From NCBI GenBank assembly GCA_964304625.1, contig OZ199839.1:7936001-8000000 (forward strand): a stretch of 64,000 nucleotides of DNA, read 5' to 3'. The translations under genes were made by a program, and so were the position numbers. Of the stretch, positions 36,960-51,369 are shown one piece after another. Below the pieces are notes generated by a model. The model did not search any database. It worked only from the letters and a program-made list of their open reading frames with translations, and was not told where the DNA came from. Numbering within the stretch: position 1 is the first letter of the stretch; each line of letters begins with the position of its first letter. The stretch is from Kudoa neothunni. Its lineage: Eukaryota; Cnidaria.

Positions 36960-39281
36960 AAGAAGTGACAATATAACAAAGAATATATTTCATTTGGTTC
37001 TACATATATTACCGAAAAGGATGACACGCATAATCCACAATGTTTCGCATATGGAAAAATTTTATCAAATATTACTCTAAAACCGTCAAAACTAAAGGAA
37101 CATTTCAATTTATTCAATCCAAATCTCATTAATTGTGTTATCGATCACCTTTATAAAAATAAAATATTTCGAAAAGTCAAAACCTTTAGATATGCTTGGA
37201 TTTATAAACTCAACAAAACGATGTCCAAAGGCGTCATATAAAATTGCTTACAACATAGAAAAAAAAAAGGATCACAAAATTGCTGAAACATTGATAAAAC
37301 CGTTTGCGTTGGAAATGATGGAGTTAGTCTGTTGGGAAGAACAAAATAAACTAATTTAAACCTTCCCTTTATTAAATAACACAATTAAAAATAGAATAGT
37401 TGATATGTCTCAAAACATTTTGAGTCAAGTGATCAAGGAATCACAGAACACTCCGTTTACGTCTAGTTCACAACTTAATGAATCCATCGATGTATCTCAG
37501 TGCAGCCAACTTATAGTTTTTTCCCCTGCGTTCACGATGATAAACTCAAAGATGAGTCTTTATTTTATCAGTCATTGCTAAAACGAGTGAAAGCCTCAGA
37601 TATTTTTTATTTGTTGGATGATTTTTTTAAGAAACAAAATTTTGAGTGGACTAAGAAATTATGTAACATATGTACAGATGGGGTACCTTTGTTACTTAAA
37701 AAAAAGTCTGATTTTAATGCACTTGTTAAATAAAAAGTACCAGACCTTTTGGTAACACGTTATTTTCTTTCATAGATATGCACTAGCTTCGAAAACTCTC
37801 CCATCGACATTAAAAAATTTTACTAACATTGCAATGAAGGTGGCGAATAAAATTAAATCCAAGGCATATAACCATCGACTTTTAAAATTCTATGTCAAGA
37901 AATGAACAAAGATTATGTTGTACTACTCTACCATACCGAACCTCGTTGGTTATCTAAAGATCAGTGCCCCAAACGATTATTTATTCTCGAAGACGAGGTT
38001 TCCATGTTTCTTAGAGGAAGAAATAATGATCTTTATAAATATGTTGACTACAAAATATTCATTTATGGAATGACATACCTATCTGATATCTTCAAGCACA
38101 TCAATAACTTAAATTTGTCTCTCCGGCGGAAAACGGTTATTTTAATTGTCGTTTCTAAAAATATGCGTTGTGTCACGGCAAATTTAACGCTCTGAAAGGA
38201 TAGGATTTTATCCGGGAATTATGTGAACTTTTCACAACTTGAATATTTACTACAAACTGATGCCATTAAATTGCCAATAATAGTGTCAGAAGAAATTTCA
38301 AACCACCTTACAGTATTAAAATCATCAGTTGAACGTTATTTTCCAAACACCAGAAATCTTCACCTTGATTCATGGATTCGAATCCAATTATACACGAAAT
38401 CAGCACCATGGCCGATAACGATCCTTTGAAAGAAGAACTGATTGACCTGCAATCAATGGAAATCCTGTATTATGAATTTAAACTAAAAAATGTTAGAAGA
38501 TTTTGATTCTACGTTGGAAAACTTTTCCCAAAATTCACAGGAAAGGTATTAAAAAATAATACCATTCACAATAAAATACTTTTGCGAAGCTGGATTTTCC
38601 ACGCTGTTTTATATAACACAAATTCCGCAATAGACTAAATCGAAAACATGATATGAAAGTTTCTATTTCAAAAACATTCCTCATTTTGAATTACTCGTCG
38701 AAATTAAACAAAACCAAGTCTCATTAATTGTAAGTTTTTTTTATAAAATTAGTAAATCACTCGTTCGTTTTAGTCATAAAGTTGATGATATCACGGAGTT
38801 CTTTAAAAATGAACACCAGTTTGGTATATTATTAATTTAAAACATTAATTTGTTTTTTCAATAGCAAACACTACACTTCAAGAAAAAAACATTCTTTTCA
38901 TTAATTTCTTTGTTATTTTGTTTATTACTGTAATTGGATTTCAACGAAGTTATAAAAAGTCATTTCAGTATTAATCAAGATATACTTGTAGGTTTCTTAT
39001 TTCTAAAATCGCTATTACATTTCTAATGCTTATTGAAATAAACATTTTGTTTTAAGATATTTACCTCAAGAACATTTTTTTTTAAATTCGCTTTTACTGA
39101 AAATTATTTTTTAAATAGAGCAAAAACTTGTGAATGTATATGAAAATTTAGCACATAAAACCATATTATTTTAAAAAAAATATTACTAGAAAAAATTAAC
39201 ATGAAATGAAATTCATAGGGGTCCGTATTCGTTTAGCTTAGCCAATAGGGGGTCCGCGAGTCAAAAAGGTTGGGAGCCATT
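36960..39281 (+). mobile_element. hAT (ZBED/SCAND3-like) transposon, decayed
   Basis: The right end, read inward from 39281, is CAATGGCTCCCAACCTTTTT, a classical hAT end. Pieces of one transposase lie in several frames: a BED-finger-like start near 36990-37135 (PQCFAYGKIL), the block KASYKIAYNIEKKK at 37238 with LIKPFALEMMELV, the block FEWTKKLCNICTDGVPLLL near 37640, the block HTEPRWLSKDQC near 37931, and DIFKHINNLNLSL near 38088. Several frameshifts and stops; inactive. The left end was not found. The right end cuts into the conserved upstream DNA of family copy C. Confidence 0.75.
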
Positions 39282-39284
39282 GAT

Positions 39285-39727
39285 CTAATGGATCTCATAC
39301 TTTAGATATGAAAATAATTTGTTTTACGTATACAAAATCTGTTGAACTTTATCTAAAATATTAACTTATACAACGTAATTTTATAAAACGATCAATGCCA
39401 TGAGAATCATACATCCTTGTATCATTTTGATTGTAAATACGTGGACGGGTATTATGCTGTGAAAAATTGTTTACATTTGATTCCCTTCTGATTATTTAGA
39501 ATCTATCTAATTTCCGTGATATTTCTTTCAATTAATGTTCATGGTAATAAATTACTGCCCGTCAAAATATTTGAAGGATGAATTAATACTTCCGAAATAT
39601 TTGTATTTATGCTTCATTAAGTTTAAGTCGAACAATAATTCTGTGTATATATACGAATTATAATCCGATCAAATTTTGATTTTCATATTGAACGACAACT
39701 ATCGTTCAATATCTTTTGCAAAATATA
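39285..39727 (+). promoter_or_regulatory. conserved upstream region and palindrome of family copy C
   Basis: Homologous to the last ~440 bp before A, B and D; the rest was replaced by the hAT element. The palindrome ATTGAACGA-CAACTA-TCGTTCAAT is at 39687-39710, again 17 nt before the ATG. Confidence 0.55.
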
Positions 39728-42643
39728 ATGAAAACCTTTATCCACCTTTGGGGAATTTTTATCTTTCTGCCGTGTATATATACGCATACAACAACCAACA
39801 TTACTAATAATATATAGCTTACGTATCGCTTATAGACGCGCAACCGGCCCAGGGAGTTGCCTCAAATACAGTTTCTACTGAAGGCCCTTTAACTTACAAA
39901 CTTGTAAAAGAGACAAGTGGATTGAAGATTAATTTTATATTAAGTGGAACCGATTATACTGGAGGGAAATATTGTCATATTAAACAATCCAACAAAGATG
40001 ACACAGATCTTGCCGAAATTACATCATGTCCTGGTAGTGCTGCAGATGTATCTAGTAGTAAATGTGTTTGGACATGCGATGGAATTGAAAATAAATTAAC
40101 TTTTGACAAGTCTTTTTCGAGTGCAAAGTACATTGCTGTTTTTACGAATACTGCTGCTACCACCGCTGAAACGAAAAATAATAATGGGGCTGTATTTGGA
40201 TTGGAATTTCGTAACTAACGCATATAATATTTTCCATCATTTTCTTTTAGCGTTGTTGGTCAATCCGCAGATTACAATAACGAAACACGACAAAAAACTA
40301 AAATTGAGCACAAAAACTTGTACACCGGTGAAATGTCCGATATTTTACAAGGATGTAAAATACCAGGAGGGAACAGTTAGGGGAAGTTGCACTGAAAATA
40401 TTGAAAGTGAATTGGAGTTTAATTTGATGATTCCACATTATGAAATGAAATGCGATAATTATCCTAGTTTCTTTTATACCCTGCAAAATAAATATACTCT
40501 ATTAAACATTGATATTTATCAACCACAATATTACGTGACCTCTATTTCGAGTGCTACAACGAAATATATGCTAAAGTTTACAAACAAATTTCCCTTCGAA
40601 ATGTGTCTTTTCAGTATAAGAGATAAGTCAACGACCGAAAGTAACAATGAATACGAATCGAAATGTGGATCGGAAGGGAAAAAATGTCATGCACCTTGTA
40701 ATAATGTAGAACTGGAATATACGGCTTCTAAGTCTGTTGTTGAAATATTAATTCAAACTAGGCATGTATCGTTGGCTAAAAGTGCTAACAAATATGATGG
40801 ATATATTCAGAAAAAATTCGGTATTTTATGGATATTTACTCATTTATAACCTTCTCCTAGTTGTCACAGAAACTACCGCCACTCCATTATTGTCAACATA
40901 CTCGCCTACTGGCGTTACATTAAATGTTCAGTTGTTTAAGCCAGATAGTGCACCTAGTTTTTCGAGTTGTACTTTAACTTATTATGAAGCAGACAAACCT
41001 AAACCTGCTTCTCCTGAAATCCGAAATGTGAAGATGACAGTCAAACCTGTAGAACAGAGTGCACTACTGCTCTAAAGATTACCGAGCTTTCTAATGGAAA
41101 ACCATATATTCTTGAAATTGCAGCAGGAAATGGTAATGATATTCCTGCTAATTTTAAAGAACATATATTTTTTCGAACAGGTAATATAATATAAAAAAAA
41201 ATTTTTTAATAAATATATAGAAAAGAAACCTGGTTTTATCTATTCAACGACAACTCCGACAGTAACGGATACAACTGCATCAATTAGAGCAATAGATAAT
41301 AGCGAAGCACTCAACGCACAAGACAAGACTTGTGCTTACTATATAAGCCCTCATGGAAAGGATGTATATGTATGTGCCATGTGCGAAGATAGTTATCCTT
41401 GCAGAGGTTTTTGCAAGGATTCTCAAAAAATTATTGGGTTAATGCCTGGAACTGATTATGACCTAAAGATAGTTGCACATGAGGATTATGGAGAAAAAAA
41501 ACACAAAATTACAACGAGTATATAAATAATTGACCTCGAATTATATAATTAACTTTCTTTTAAGCATTTTCAACGCTCACACTAAAATCGGAATTTATAG
41601 ACAAAGGCTTTAAGGTGATAGGTGTACTGTCAACACCATATTCTACAGCTGTTTGTCACTATAAAGTAAACGTAAAAAAAGGGAATGAATCCAAGTTGGT
41701 CTACCAATGCCCACCATTGGCTTCTACAACAAACACTGGCCCATCCTCTAATGCACCCAAGACTTCTAAAATAGCGATATCTAGGGCAACTAATGGGCAA
41801 CGACCACAGAATGTGCCTCCTCCAAATAAAAAAACAGAAATCACTCCATGCGCACAACCACCATTATGCACTGAAATTATATTCAGTGAAGGATACGAAG
41901 CAGACAAGGAATATGAAGTTTTAGTTACTGCCGTCGGTAGATCGGCAGAAACTACCATCGAAATACCCATAAGTAATAAAACATCTAATTCTAAATTCAT
42001 ATCTTTTATATTTTAATTAAATTTTTAAAATTATTAAAAATATGTACATTAATTCTTATTATACTAAATTTTAATTTAGATCCACAACCTTCCTCCAATA
42101 AGAATCCAATCAAATTAACTGTGGTGTTTACAAGAGAAGGCGATAACATAAAAGTTAAAACTTCTCTTCCTACAGGCGTTGATGAACAGTCGTTATGCAA
42201 ATGGGAATTGAAAAATTGGGATAATCCATCCAAACCAATCGTCCAAAAATGCATGGCAACTGGTGAACAAGGTTGTTCTGTTTTTCCATCGTGCAAGGAA
42301 TTTACAATTTCCAATGTGGATAATACCAACAATTACCGTTTGATGTTATACCATAGTACCAATAACAATATCTCTGGTTTTGTCGAGATCCAGAAAGGTA
42401 ATTGATTAAATATTATTTGTCATTATTTCTTATATTTTGATTAGATGATGAATCAAACAAATCCATGTAAACTAAAATTGTTAAATTCTAATTTATTTAT
42501 TTTAGGTCGAAAAATACTATGTACTTATTGATGGAGATATTTTATTAATCAACTATTTTAGAATTATTGCTGTAGTAGTTCCAGTTCTCATCATCGTTGT
42601 GGGTGCGGGATTCTATTTCGGATACTGGAAAAATAAAAACTAG
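39728..42643 (+). CDS. modular type I membrane protein, family copy C
   Basis: Same exon plan as A and B. Start MKTFIHLWGIFIFLP; N-terminal module to about 40212; large module about 40252-40819; two fibronectin-like modules; insert module from about 41568; last Cys module about 42080-42398; linker exons; membrane helix (IIAVVVPVLIIVVGAGFYF) and tail GYWKNKN, stop at 42641-42643. One break: near 41020 a base is missing in the first fibronectin-like module (SPEIRN where A has PGNAKC). Everything after is in good order and nearly identical to A. The unique N-terminal segment (SCPGSAADVSSSKC) shows where copies vary most. Confidence 0.75.
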
Positions 42644-42942
42644 ATTTTTATTTATGAATAATGCTTTCACAAATTGACTTACTGTTTAGCGACAGTACTA
42701 ATATTATATCATATGTATTAGTAATCCATCAGATTTCTTCATTACTTACTTTTAAATTCATAATTATTTAGTTTCATGAAAATTTATTTATTCGGAAATT
42801 GTATTTCTCTATTTTTTAATAAGGGAAATTAATATGATTTTTTCATGATATGAATACTTTATTTAATAGTAATAATCAACCTTTTTGGATGTATTATTTT
42901 ATCTTATTACTAGTTAGTTGCAAATCCTGATATCCGTTAACC
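42644..42942. other. short spacer after copy C
   Basis: Shares about 200 bp with the DNA after copies A and B. No gene. Confidence 0.4.
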
Positions 42943-44307
42943 CAGGGATTCTCAACCGGGGCAAAATATAAATGATATGGGGTAAATTAAATGACATCAA
43001 AATTAGGCAGGGTGAATTTTTGCATTATGGATTTGTGACGTATTTCCAGACTTCTCACGAATTATATTATTCAGGGAAATTAAACTCAATAAGAATTGGG
43101 AAAAAATTCTTAAATTATTTTTAGGAATAAGTTCTTAACATTTATTTATAAAATTATTCCCAGTCCTTTTTAACGCCTCGTTTATCTTTTAGTGGTGTAG
43201 CTTAATAATAATACTTAAAATGACTATTCTCATGATAAATAATATTCAAGTGTCGTTAGTTTTGACTATTTTTAATTATTTCTAGTCCGTAAGAGCGAAG
43301 GATTGGGGAATAATTAATTTGATTTAGCAATATCTAAAGAATAAAATCTGTATACAGATTGTGGGTGAGTTGATGGGATTAAAAATTGTCATTATGCAAG
43401 CATACGTGTTTTTTAGGACCAGAATTTACCCCTCAAATAAACTCTGTTGTATCTGAACGAGTACAAAACCTCAAGGCGGCGTTTCTCAATTTTTTTATCG
43501 CGCCCCACTTCTTAAAAAGAAGTTAAGCATCTAATCTCTTTCAAAAGTATTGATTTTTTACTTAAACTGACGATAATTTTGAATAAAACTTCCAACCACA
43601 TAAAAATTTGAAAGCAATTAATATTTACATCTTATCTCATTAAAATTAAAATGTATTCGATCAGATCTGATTTAATTTATCGATGGACCTAATAAATGAA
43701 CATCTTTAGTTGTTCATTCCGTCCAAAACAGCATCAAGTGAGACTCGTGGAAATCCAACCTTCATTAAGAAATACTTTGGTGTATACAGAGCTAATGGGC
43801 CGAAAATAAATAGTATAAATACAAAATCAATCAATATTATATAGGTTTAATCAAAAAAATGGATATATGATTCTAAATGAGACAAGATTGAGGTTTAAAC
43901 CATTCTGATTCTATTCGGATAAGAGCACGTTAAATATTTTTATTCATTTGTATATAATTGATCATTGCATTTCATATTTTTTATGATATTAATCGCCACT
44001 CAATAATCAGCAATATCGAAAATCGCGATATTGGCTTTAAAGTACGTCATACTGCCAAATTATCTCACCACTATCCATGTCACACCAATACTCAGGATTT
44101 TCCGCGTTACAGCAGAGTGGTTCATTAAACATTCAAAAATTTCGATGTCACACCAAAATTTTTTCATACCCACCGGTAGGGCGTGGAAATCACGTTGGGG
44201 AACATTGCTTTAAGGTAAATAAGGATTGAGCTTTCAAGTTAGAGGGTAATTTTAGATTTTTCATCAGACTCAAGGGGTAAATTTGAATAAATGGTTGAGA
44301 ACCCCTG
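42943..44307. mobile_element. non-autonomous hAT element with 8-bp target duplication
   Basis: The left end is CAGGGATTCTCAACCGGGG. The right end, read inward, is CAGGGGTTCTCAACC. The flanks CGTTAACC (42935-42942) and CCTTAACT (44308-44315) agree at six of eight bases, as expected for an aged hAT duplication. No ORF survives. Two further hAT-like ends inside (near 43474 and 44205, read inward GCGGCGTTTCTCAA and AGCAATGTTCCCCAA) suggest another element nested within. Confidence 0.7.
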
Positions 44308-44313
44308 CCTTAA

Positions 44314-46590
44314 CTCATTCCGGGTTTTCATCCCCCTTTCGGTCCTTCATTATTGCCTCTCCAATAATGGTAATAATTCGTCAATGAATATTATTTCAAT
44401 ATATCACGTAATTATCCATTAGGAATGTAATTAAAAATTAAGATCCAATTATAAATTTATATCTTTCGAGATTACGTACTATACAATAATTATGGTATAC
44501 TGGGGTAGAAAAAGAAGACTAATTACTTAAAAATAGAAAATTTAGAATTAAAAAGATTAAATAAATGATATTGTTTCAAAATTTGTCAAATCGTCATTGG
44601 AGGAAAAGAAACATAAGCAACATAGTGCGGTGCCCGAAAGGGAACGAAGAACCACCAGCGTGCAAAATTTCAATTAGTCTGTTACTCAGCTTTGTACTTA
44701 CAACGCTATAATGAGATACACAAATTTAATTGATGTCATCTATGATAATTAAAATGATGATGATTTTCTAAACCCATTTGATATGGTGACGTTACCTCCA
44801 GAAATGTTGATATTTTGGCTGATGAAGAAGGTCCCTTTGTTTCAAAAGATTGTGACAACATTGACATTGGAACCGTTCCAGAAATATGCGGTACAATAGA
44901 ACTTTCTCGTATATTCATAATGAACCATTAAATGATAATGTTTGTGCCACATGGTGTAAAATATCTCAATCAGATGATTCATCTGTAATTATCACTGAAT
45001 GCCTACCAGTTCCTCAAAATAAATATACTATTATGCACGATGACTCAGTCATTAGATATGAATCCTACGAAACATTCTTAAAATTTTTCGATGAAAATTT
45101 TCTCTTACATATTGTTAGAGGCATAATTACGCACAACAAAAGAATGATCACACGTTTCACTTAACCATAAAAGAACTTCAATTTTTTATTAGTATTTTAT
45201 TATTATCGGGCTACAATCAATTATCTCAGCAACATATGTACTGGGAACTTCAGTGGATTCTGGGGTTGAAATCGTAAAATGGTTGATGACCTATAAAAGA
45301 TTCTAGTTGATAAAACGACATCTCCACTTTAATTATAATTCAAAACACGATACAGACGATAAGCTGTTCAAGACCAATAATTCGAAAATTGAACGAAAAT
45401 TTGGATATTTCCACGACAATTTGTCTGTTGATGAACAGATGGTTCCATATACTGGTCACCATTCCTGAAAAATGTAAATAAAGGGAAAACCCATCCGTTT
45501 CGGTTTCAAGAAGTGGGTTTGGCATCTTCTGATGGATATGTGAATAGTTTTAGTGTATACACAGGTAAGAATGAAATATACAACAAGAATTTTGGCCTAA
45601 GTAGAAGCATCGTATTAAATTTTGTCGATGAGCTAGAGGATAGAGGTATTTCCCGTGTCTACTTCGACAATTTCTACACCTCTTACAAATAATTGGCTGA
45701 ATTGAATAGAATAGAAGAGTTGTTAATGCTATTGGAACAGTGAGGTTGAACCGAGCATCGAACGGTCCCTTGACGACTCCGTAATTAATGAGTAAAAACC
45801 ACCGAGGCTACCATGAATATTTCAAAGATTCTACAAATGAATCAAGTGTATTCAATGGAAGGATACGAACACTGCTACTCTTCTTAATAACTTTCTTACT
45901 ATTGAACCAATCCAAAATGTGAAGCGTTACTGCAGAACAAAAAAGCGCCATGTATCGATCGTGCAGCCTCAAATTCGTCGTATGTACAACAAGTACATGG
46001 GTGGTATTGATACCGTAGACAATTACTTATCTTGCTACAGAATAAGAATTCGCTCGAAAAATTAATTCATGAAGAATGTTTAATTATAAAAGCCAAGAGA
46101 AAATCATCTTATTAAATCACGTTAGATACATCGCAGCTAATTTGATCAGTATAGATGATTCTGAAAAACAAACCCCTCGATCATCCATCGTAAATATTCA
46201 TGTGCGTCATTGTGCAGTCGACCTATGATGAGTACTAATGCTGAGAAAAAGAGACGATGTGTTGCATATAAAAAAGAAGACCATCTACTTTTGTCAAGAT
46301 TATCAAAATTATATTCGTGCTAAATGTTCGATAGATTTTCATAATCAACAATAATTTGCTCTCTTATCGATATGAAACCGTTTATTTTTCGCACGTTTTG
46401 TGACACAACGTTTATTCAGAAAATCGCACGCCTGTGGGTTTTCGTTCCCTTTACGGCCTCTTGGTAATTTTACCGTTTTCCTATAAAAATTTAATTTTTA
46501 ATTAATAATACTTTAACGTAGCAATTAAAAGATTATTTTAAACGTTTATTTCCAATTTTAAGGAAATTAAAATATTGAACCCGGAGTGGG
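44314..46590 (+). mobile_element. piggyBac-type DNA transposon, TTAA-flanked
   Basis: Ends read inward CTCATTCCGGGTTTTCATCC and CCCACTCCGGGTTCAATATT, each after a TTAA (44310-44313 and 46591-46594). The length is 2,277 bp. Its left TTAA lies within the hAT target duplication at 44308-44315. Palindromic subterminal blocks occur near 44620-44650 and 46430-46470. Confidence 0.8.
44735..46300 (+). pseudogene. piggyBac transposase, heavily decayed
   Basis: Recognisable pieces in shifting frames: LKFFDENFLLHIVRGIITHNKRM (in part) at 45083-45150, SVDEQMVPYTGHHS near 45424, PFRFQEVGLASSDGYV near 45497, VYTGKNEIYNKNFG near 45556, GISRVYFDNFYTS near 45646, and MYNKYMGGIDTVDNYLSCYR near 45984. These include the three catalytic Asp contexts. 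Many stops and frameshifts; clearly inactive and older than the copy at 32742. Confidence 0.75.
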
Positions 46591-46594
46591 TTAA

Positions 46595-46640
46595 CCCTTC
46601 CTGCCCCTGGTGGGGTATTTGCCATACCCGATAGAAATAT
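46595..46640 (+). repeat. second piggyBac-type terminus sharing the TTAA
   Basis: Directly after TTAA at 46591-46594, CCTTCCTGCCCCTGGTGGGG and a following palindrome resemble the end at 32420. It may be the end of another element whose body is gone. No partner end was found. Confidence 0.4.
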
Positions 46641-47784
46641 TTTTTGTTTTACTCAGAGCACGAGAATTTTTTCTCTGTAGAATTTTTAGAATGCTCCTAC
46701 AAACTTATAAGGCTTTCATTTAAGAAAAAAATTTGTATTCGAAATTTTATAAACTAAAAATTATACATTTTTGCAAATCGAGAAATAATTATTTCTTGTA
46801 TAATGTACAATGTACCGCAAATTTGTATTTGTATTTAATATATACTTTAACATCATTTAATAATTAAGACTCTTATATTAATGACCGGAAAAAACATGTT
46901 TTCATCAAAGTAAAACTGATTGGGTATTTACCAAAGTTAATTCGATAATACTTTACTAATGTGATGACTTGCACGCAGTCTCAATTTGTATAAATTTTAC
47001 ATTCGTTGAGGTAACTTCTTGTTTTGAATTGATTAAAAAAACTTTTTAAAAATTAAGGAAACTTTTGGGATCACATTTAGTATAAGCTCCTAATCCTCAA
47101 ATACATAATGGGGATTATTGTTTATTACGCCGTCATGTATGAGACTAGACCAAAAATTTGTCCTTACAATTTTTGAGGAAATTTTGATTCGTTACAGATG
47201 ATGAGAGCAAATAAGATTTTTCGAGACCATTTTTGACAAAAGAAATTGAAAAAAAGCGTTAAAATTGGGGGCCACAAGCTCCACAATTACCCGTAACTTC
47301 AGCCAATTGTTGTTGTTATTATTATCGCGCGTTTAACCCTCCTTCATTTTCAAATAGATATCTATTCTTTAATTTAAACCAACTCGATTTCTGCAATTAT
47401 CTATAATACTCACGCACAAGTGGATCCAAACCAGGGGGAGACTTAATCCATTTATTCCGATAAAATAAAAAGGGCCAGGAACTTGTGATGTTTCTCATGA
47501 GCAACAATGTTTGCTAATAATTATGTATTCTTATGTTACGACCATATTGATTGATTCATTCATTCATGTGGTTTAAATCATTGTTTGGTTGAAAAATAGG
47601 GGGATTGGTTGGTTGTACGCTCTTGTAGCTGCACTTTATTGTAGTTGCAATATTATCGTTTTATTTATTACAAAGGATAGAACAATTTCTCAATGTTAAC
47701 GTCTATTAATATATATGTTCATGATAGTTTACATTATGTAGGCTCCGAAGGATTTAAAATTGACTAAGGCATATTTTTGCTGGG

Positions 47785-48660
47785 GTGGCTAACGTTTACC
47801 ACATCCCAACACTCGGGTTTTTTGGTTACCTAGGTCATTTGGCTCTCAATAAACCACGAATGCTTCCCGCTATTTATTCAACTGATAATCTAGATGAACT
47901 AAACTTTGAAGAAATAATAAATTTCAAAGATAGGAAGGATGAACTGTTGAAAATTTTAATTGAAATTGGACTTTTTATTAGAGAAGGAATATAAAATTGT
48001 GGATGTAGCATGATCATGGCGATTCGACCACGATATTCAGATGGATACAGTTTCAGATGTCATAATCGTGGTTGCCTAAAAGAACTATCTGTCAGATATA
48101 ATAATTTCTTGTACCAATCGAAACTCTCATATCGCATTTTAAAAATTATATATCTGTGGTGAAATGAAATGCAGAGCCAACGTAACCTCATGAAAGAATG
48201 CAGACTAGAGTCCACCAGGGCAAGATACGACTGGAAAAATTTCATGCGAGGCTTATATCTGAGCTATTATATCATGAACCCCACTAAAATAGGCGGACCC
48301 GGAATAAAGATGCAAATTGTCGAAAGTCAAATTTGCAAAAGAAAGTTTCATGTTGGAAAGATTTTGCAAATTCAAAGTGTATGGATTGTCGGAGGTGTTG
48401 ATGAAAACGGAGAGGTTTCCATGGTTCAAACTGAAATTAGAGATCAGCGGACATTAGAAGGGATTATTCTTCAATATGTTAATCAGTGTTCAATAATACA
48501 CACCGATGGATGGCCAACCTACGAAAACTTAGAATAGATTGGATACCAGCATGACGTAGTGATTCGTAAGTATGAATTCGTCAATGCCACTGGCATTCAC
48601 ATTAACAGAATTGGAAGTTTGTCGGTAGCTTTAAACGTAAGTGTAGGAGTATAACAAACA
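47785..48660 (+). pseudogene. Merlin (IS1016/ISXO2-like) transposase, decayed
   Basis: Fragments in several frames. A Cys motif region (GYSFRCHNRGCLKELSVRYN) lies near 48040. The DDE core lies near 48300-48640: KRKFHVGKI, then IIHTDGWPTYENL with the second Asp, then INRIGSLSVAL. The first Asp context (normally IDES) reads VESQ, and the Glu of the final IES motif reads IGS, so two of three catalytic residues are lost, besides several stops. Inverted ends were not found. Confidence 0.7.
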
Positions 48661-51290
48661 AGAAAAAAGAGATGATTTCATCCTATATTTCTGAGTGGTG
48701 TTTTAAGAGAGGGCACAAAAATTAAATATTTTCTGAATTTATAAATGTAACAAAATTAGTTTTTAATTTTGAGGGTTAAAATGTACAGTTTTCAGTCTTT
48801 ATGTTTTGCGTGGCATTTTGTTGATATTCGAGAACGAACAATCCAAGTGTTGCGGATGTGGTAAACTTTAGCCTGAAGGGTCGTAAGCATTAAGCTTAAG
48901 AATAATATTGTCCAAATGATGGGTCGGGGACATTTGGAGAGAATCAAGAATTTTCATTCTTTGAAAGATAAAATGGATATCACGTCATATTGTAAAAGAA
49001 TGTTCAATGGGAAAAACAGATAACCTAAAATCCTCAATTATTATAGCTGGACATCTCCATCCTCCTTAATATGATTTTGGGTAATGAAGAATCCATTATG
49101 ATGGCTCATAATGAAATGAGAACTACAAATAACCACAAAACATTAAAAAATTAAAGTAAGGCCTCGATATAGCGGAATTAATGATTTTTCGGTGCTTTCC
49201 AACATAAAAAATTCAACAAATAACGTTAACTAGTGCGAACGGTAATGCAGGAATATCCACCTCTAAAAATCCGTCTTTTGTGCGCGCCCCCTTCTGATTT
49301 TATAATAAATCGTCTGTTTACAATTTTTAAATATGGGATGATCACAAATATCAGTTTAAAAATATCAGTTTAAAAAATCAACCAAAATACAGCTTCGGCC
49401 ATTATTGTAGCACGCGCTCAACTTTGCGCGTCCTCTTTTTTTGTTGTATTTCCCTAAGTTTCCACATATATAAACAACTTTGAGATGATTATTATCTCCT
49501 ATCTAGTCCTGTTATAGTATTTTTGTGTAAAACCCATATCTAACTCAGTAGTAATAGATTTAGATAATTTGTTTGAATTTAAATTAACTTTTTCCCGGAC
49601 AGAATTCTAAATATTAAAAGTTTTGTTGATTAGAAATGTCAAAACCAACTAACTTTAGTTTATCTAATCTTCTTAGTAGTTTATTTTTTAATGGTGCGAG
49701 ATATTGTGATATTACTATGACCATAATATTTCCTATATTTGTAATACATTAGAAACTTATGAATTATTTAATAAATTATTGTACATGGAAAATACAATAA
49801 CTGGAATGATACGTTTGTAATTGTAATAATTGCTTTTGTATAAGAAAGTTATACCATGATCTTTAGTTCTAGACCAGTGCGTTCCCTACAGAGGATGCGA
49901 AAAGCCATCGTTAGGGGTGTGGGAGTTATTCAAGAATAAATTTAAAAATTAATCTTAGTTTATTCAATTAGTATTGTTCGTTAGTCCCCGATTAAATCAT
50001 GTAAGGACGTAATGCGTATAGTAATATTTTTGGTTGTATTGGTATCAATCAGTATCGGTTCAAATATGGGATTTGATAATTTATTTAATTTATAATTCAT
50101 TCTGTTTGGTTCTACGAAATAGCGCAGTAAGGTAACAGTTTATATTAGGCCTGTTCAGCGTATAAAATCTAACTATCGCTATTTTCATGTAAAATAGTTA
50201 CTTTGTTATCTTTCAAAATAACATATTTATACGCTCTAGCTGTACTTAGGTTGTCAGCATTTTTATCTACTTAGGAATAAACTATATCCATAAAAATAAA
50301 ACCACGATGTAGTTATAACTTTGTCTCCTGTCTAAATTTGAGATCTATCATTTAATTACGTTGTTTTTATTGTTACATTTTAAGTTTTACTTTAAAATTT
50401 TTACCTTGCTTCTGATATAAATATAAGTTAAATTGTTCTTGAAAGTATAGGTAAAACAAGGATCAAAGCATTCATTTATATACATAAATAAACGAAAACC
50501 AATTTTAACAATATATTAGTTATTTTATTCGAGTATATTTGAAGGCTTATTTTTTGAATTTTCGGAATTTTTCTTAACCCACTGCCCCAAAATTTAAATT
50601 AAAATATGACTCAATATAGAATAAGGAATTTGCTAGGTTTTTCTGTAGAAGATAGTATATGAAGCAAGTTTATCGACTTCATTATATACAAATAATAAGT
50701 ATCGGAATTCATTAAACCTCGGCAACGATTTTCATGTTTCATATTCCTACAAAATGTCCTGCTTTGAATTACTTATGATTCTCTAGCGGGGGCAAGAGAA
50801 CCGCTAGATAAAATAAATACTGAATAAGAATTTATTTTGAAATAATGTATCTTGTGAACTATACGAATTGGCTATTTTTATTTGACTCATTTCATTTTTC
50901 ACTTTTATGTATAGAATTTAATTATGGGACCATACCTTTCATAGTTTATTATTACGTTTATATTTATTTTTTAAGTCTAATATTCTGCAATAATTTTAAT
51001 AACATTATTTATTACTTTACATAAAAATAGTATATATAAGCAGGAATGAATAAAAGCTCCAATCATTGGGTGTTAAATCATGAGGAGCGAAAAGATAACG
51101 TCATCCTTTTTCAATTATACATAGCAAATTGAGTTAACCAAAATGTTTTGGTTTTAATTTATTTTAGAAGTAAACGAGAAAATTTGAGGTTAAATCTAAA
51201 CTAAAATAGCAAAAATTTTAATTTGAAGACATTTTTCATTGGTATTATTATTTTCGTATTTAAATAAAAAGTATAATTGAGTCTTGACAT
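48661..51290. other. intergenic non-coding DNA
   Basis: No gene is seen. GTAAGGCCTCGATATAGCGG at 49148-49167 resembles a pogo-type end, like that at 25149. Otherwise featureless AT-rich DNA. Confidence 0.4.
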
Positions 51291-51369
51291 TCATATGGAG
51301 GAGGGGATACGAAGTGAACGTGGAATTTAGGATGGGGGTACGAGTGTAAAATTTGTAGGAAACACTGTT

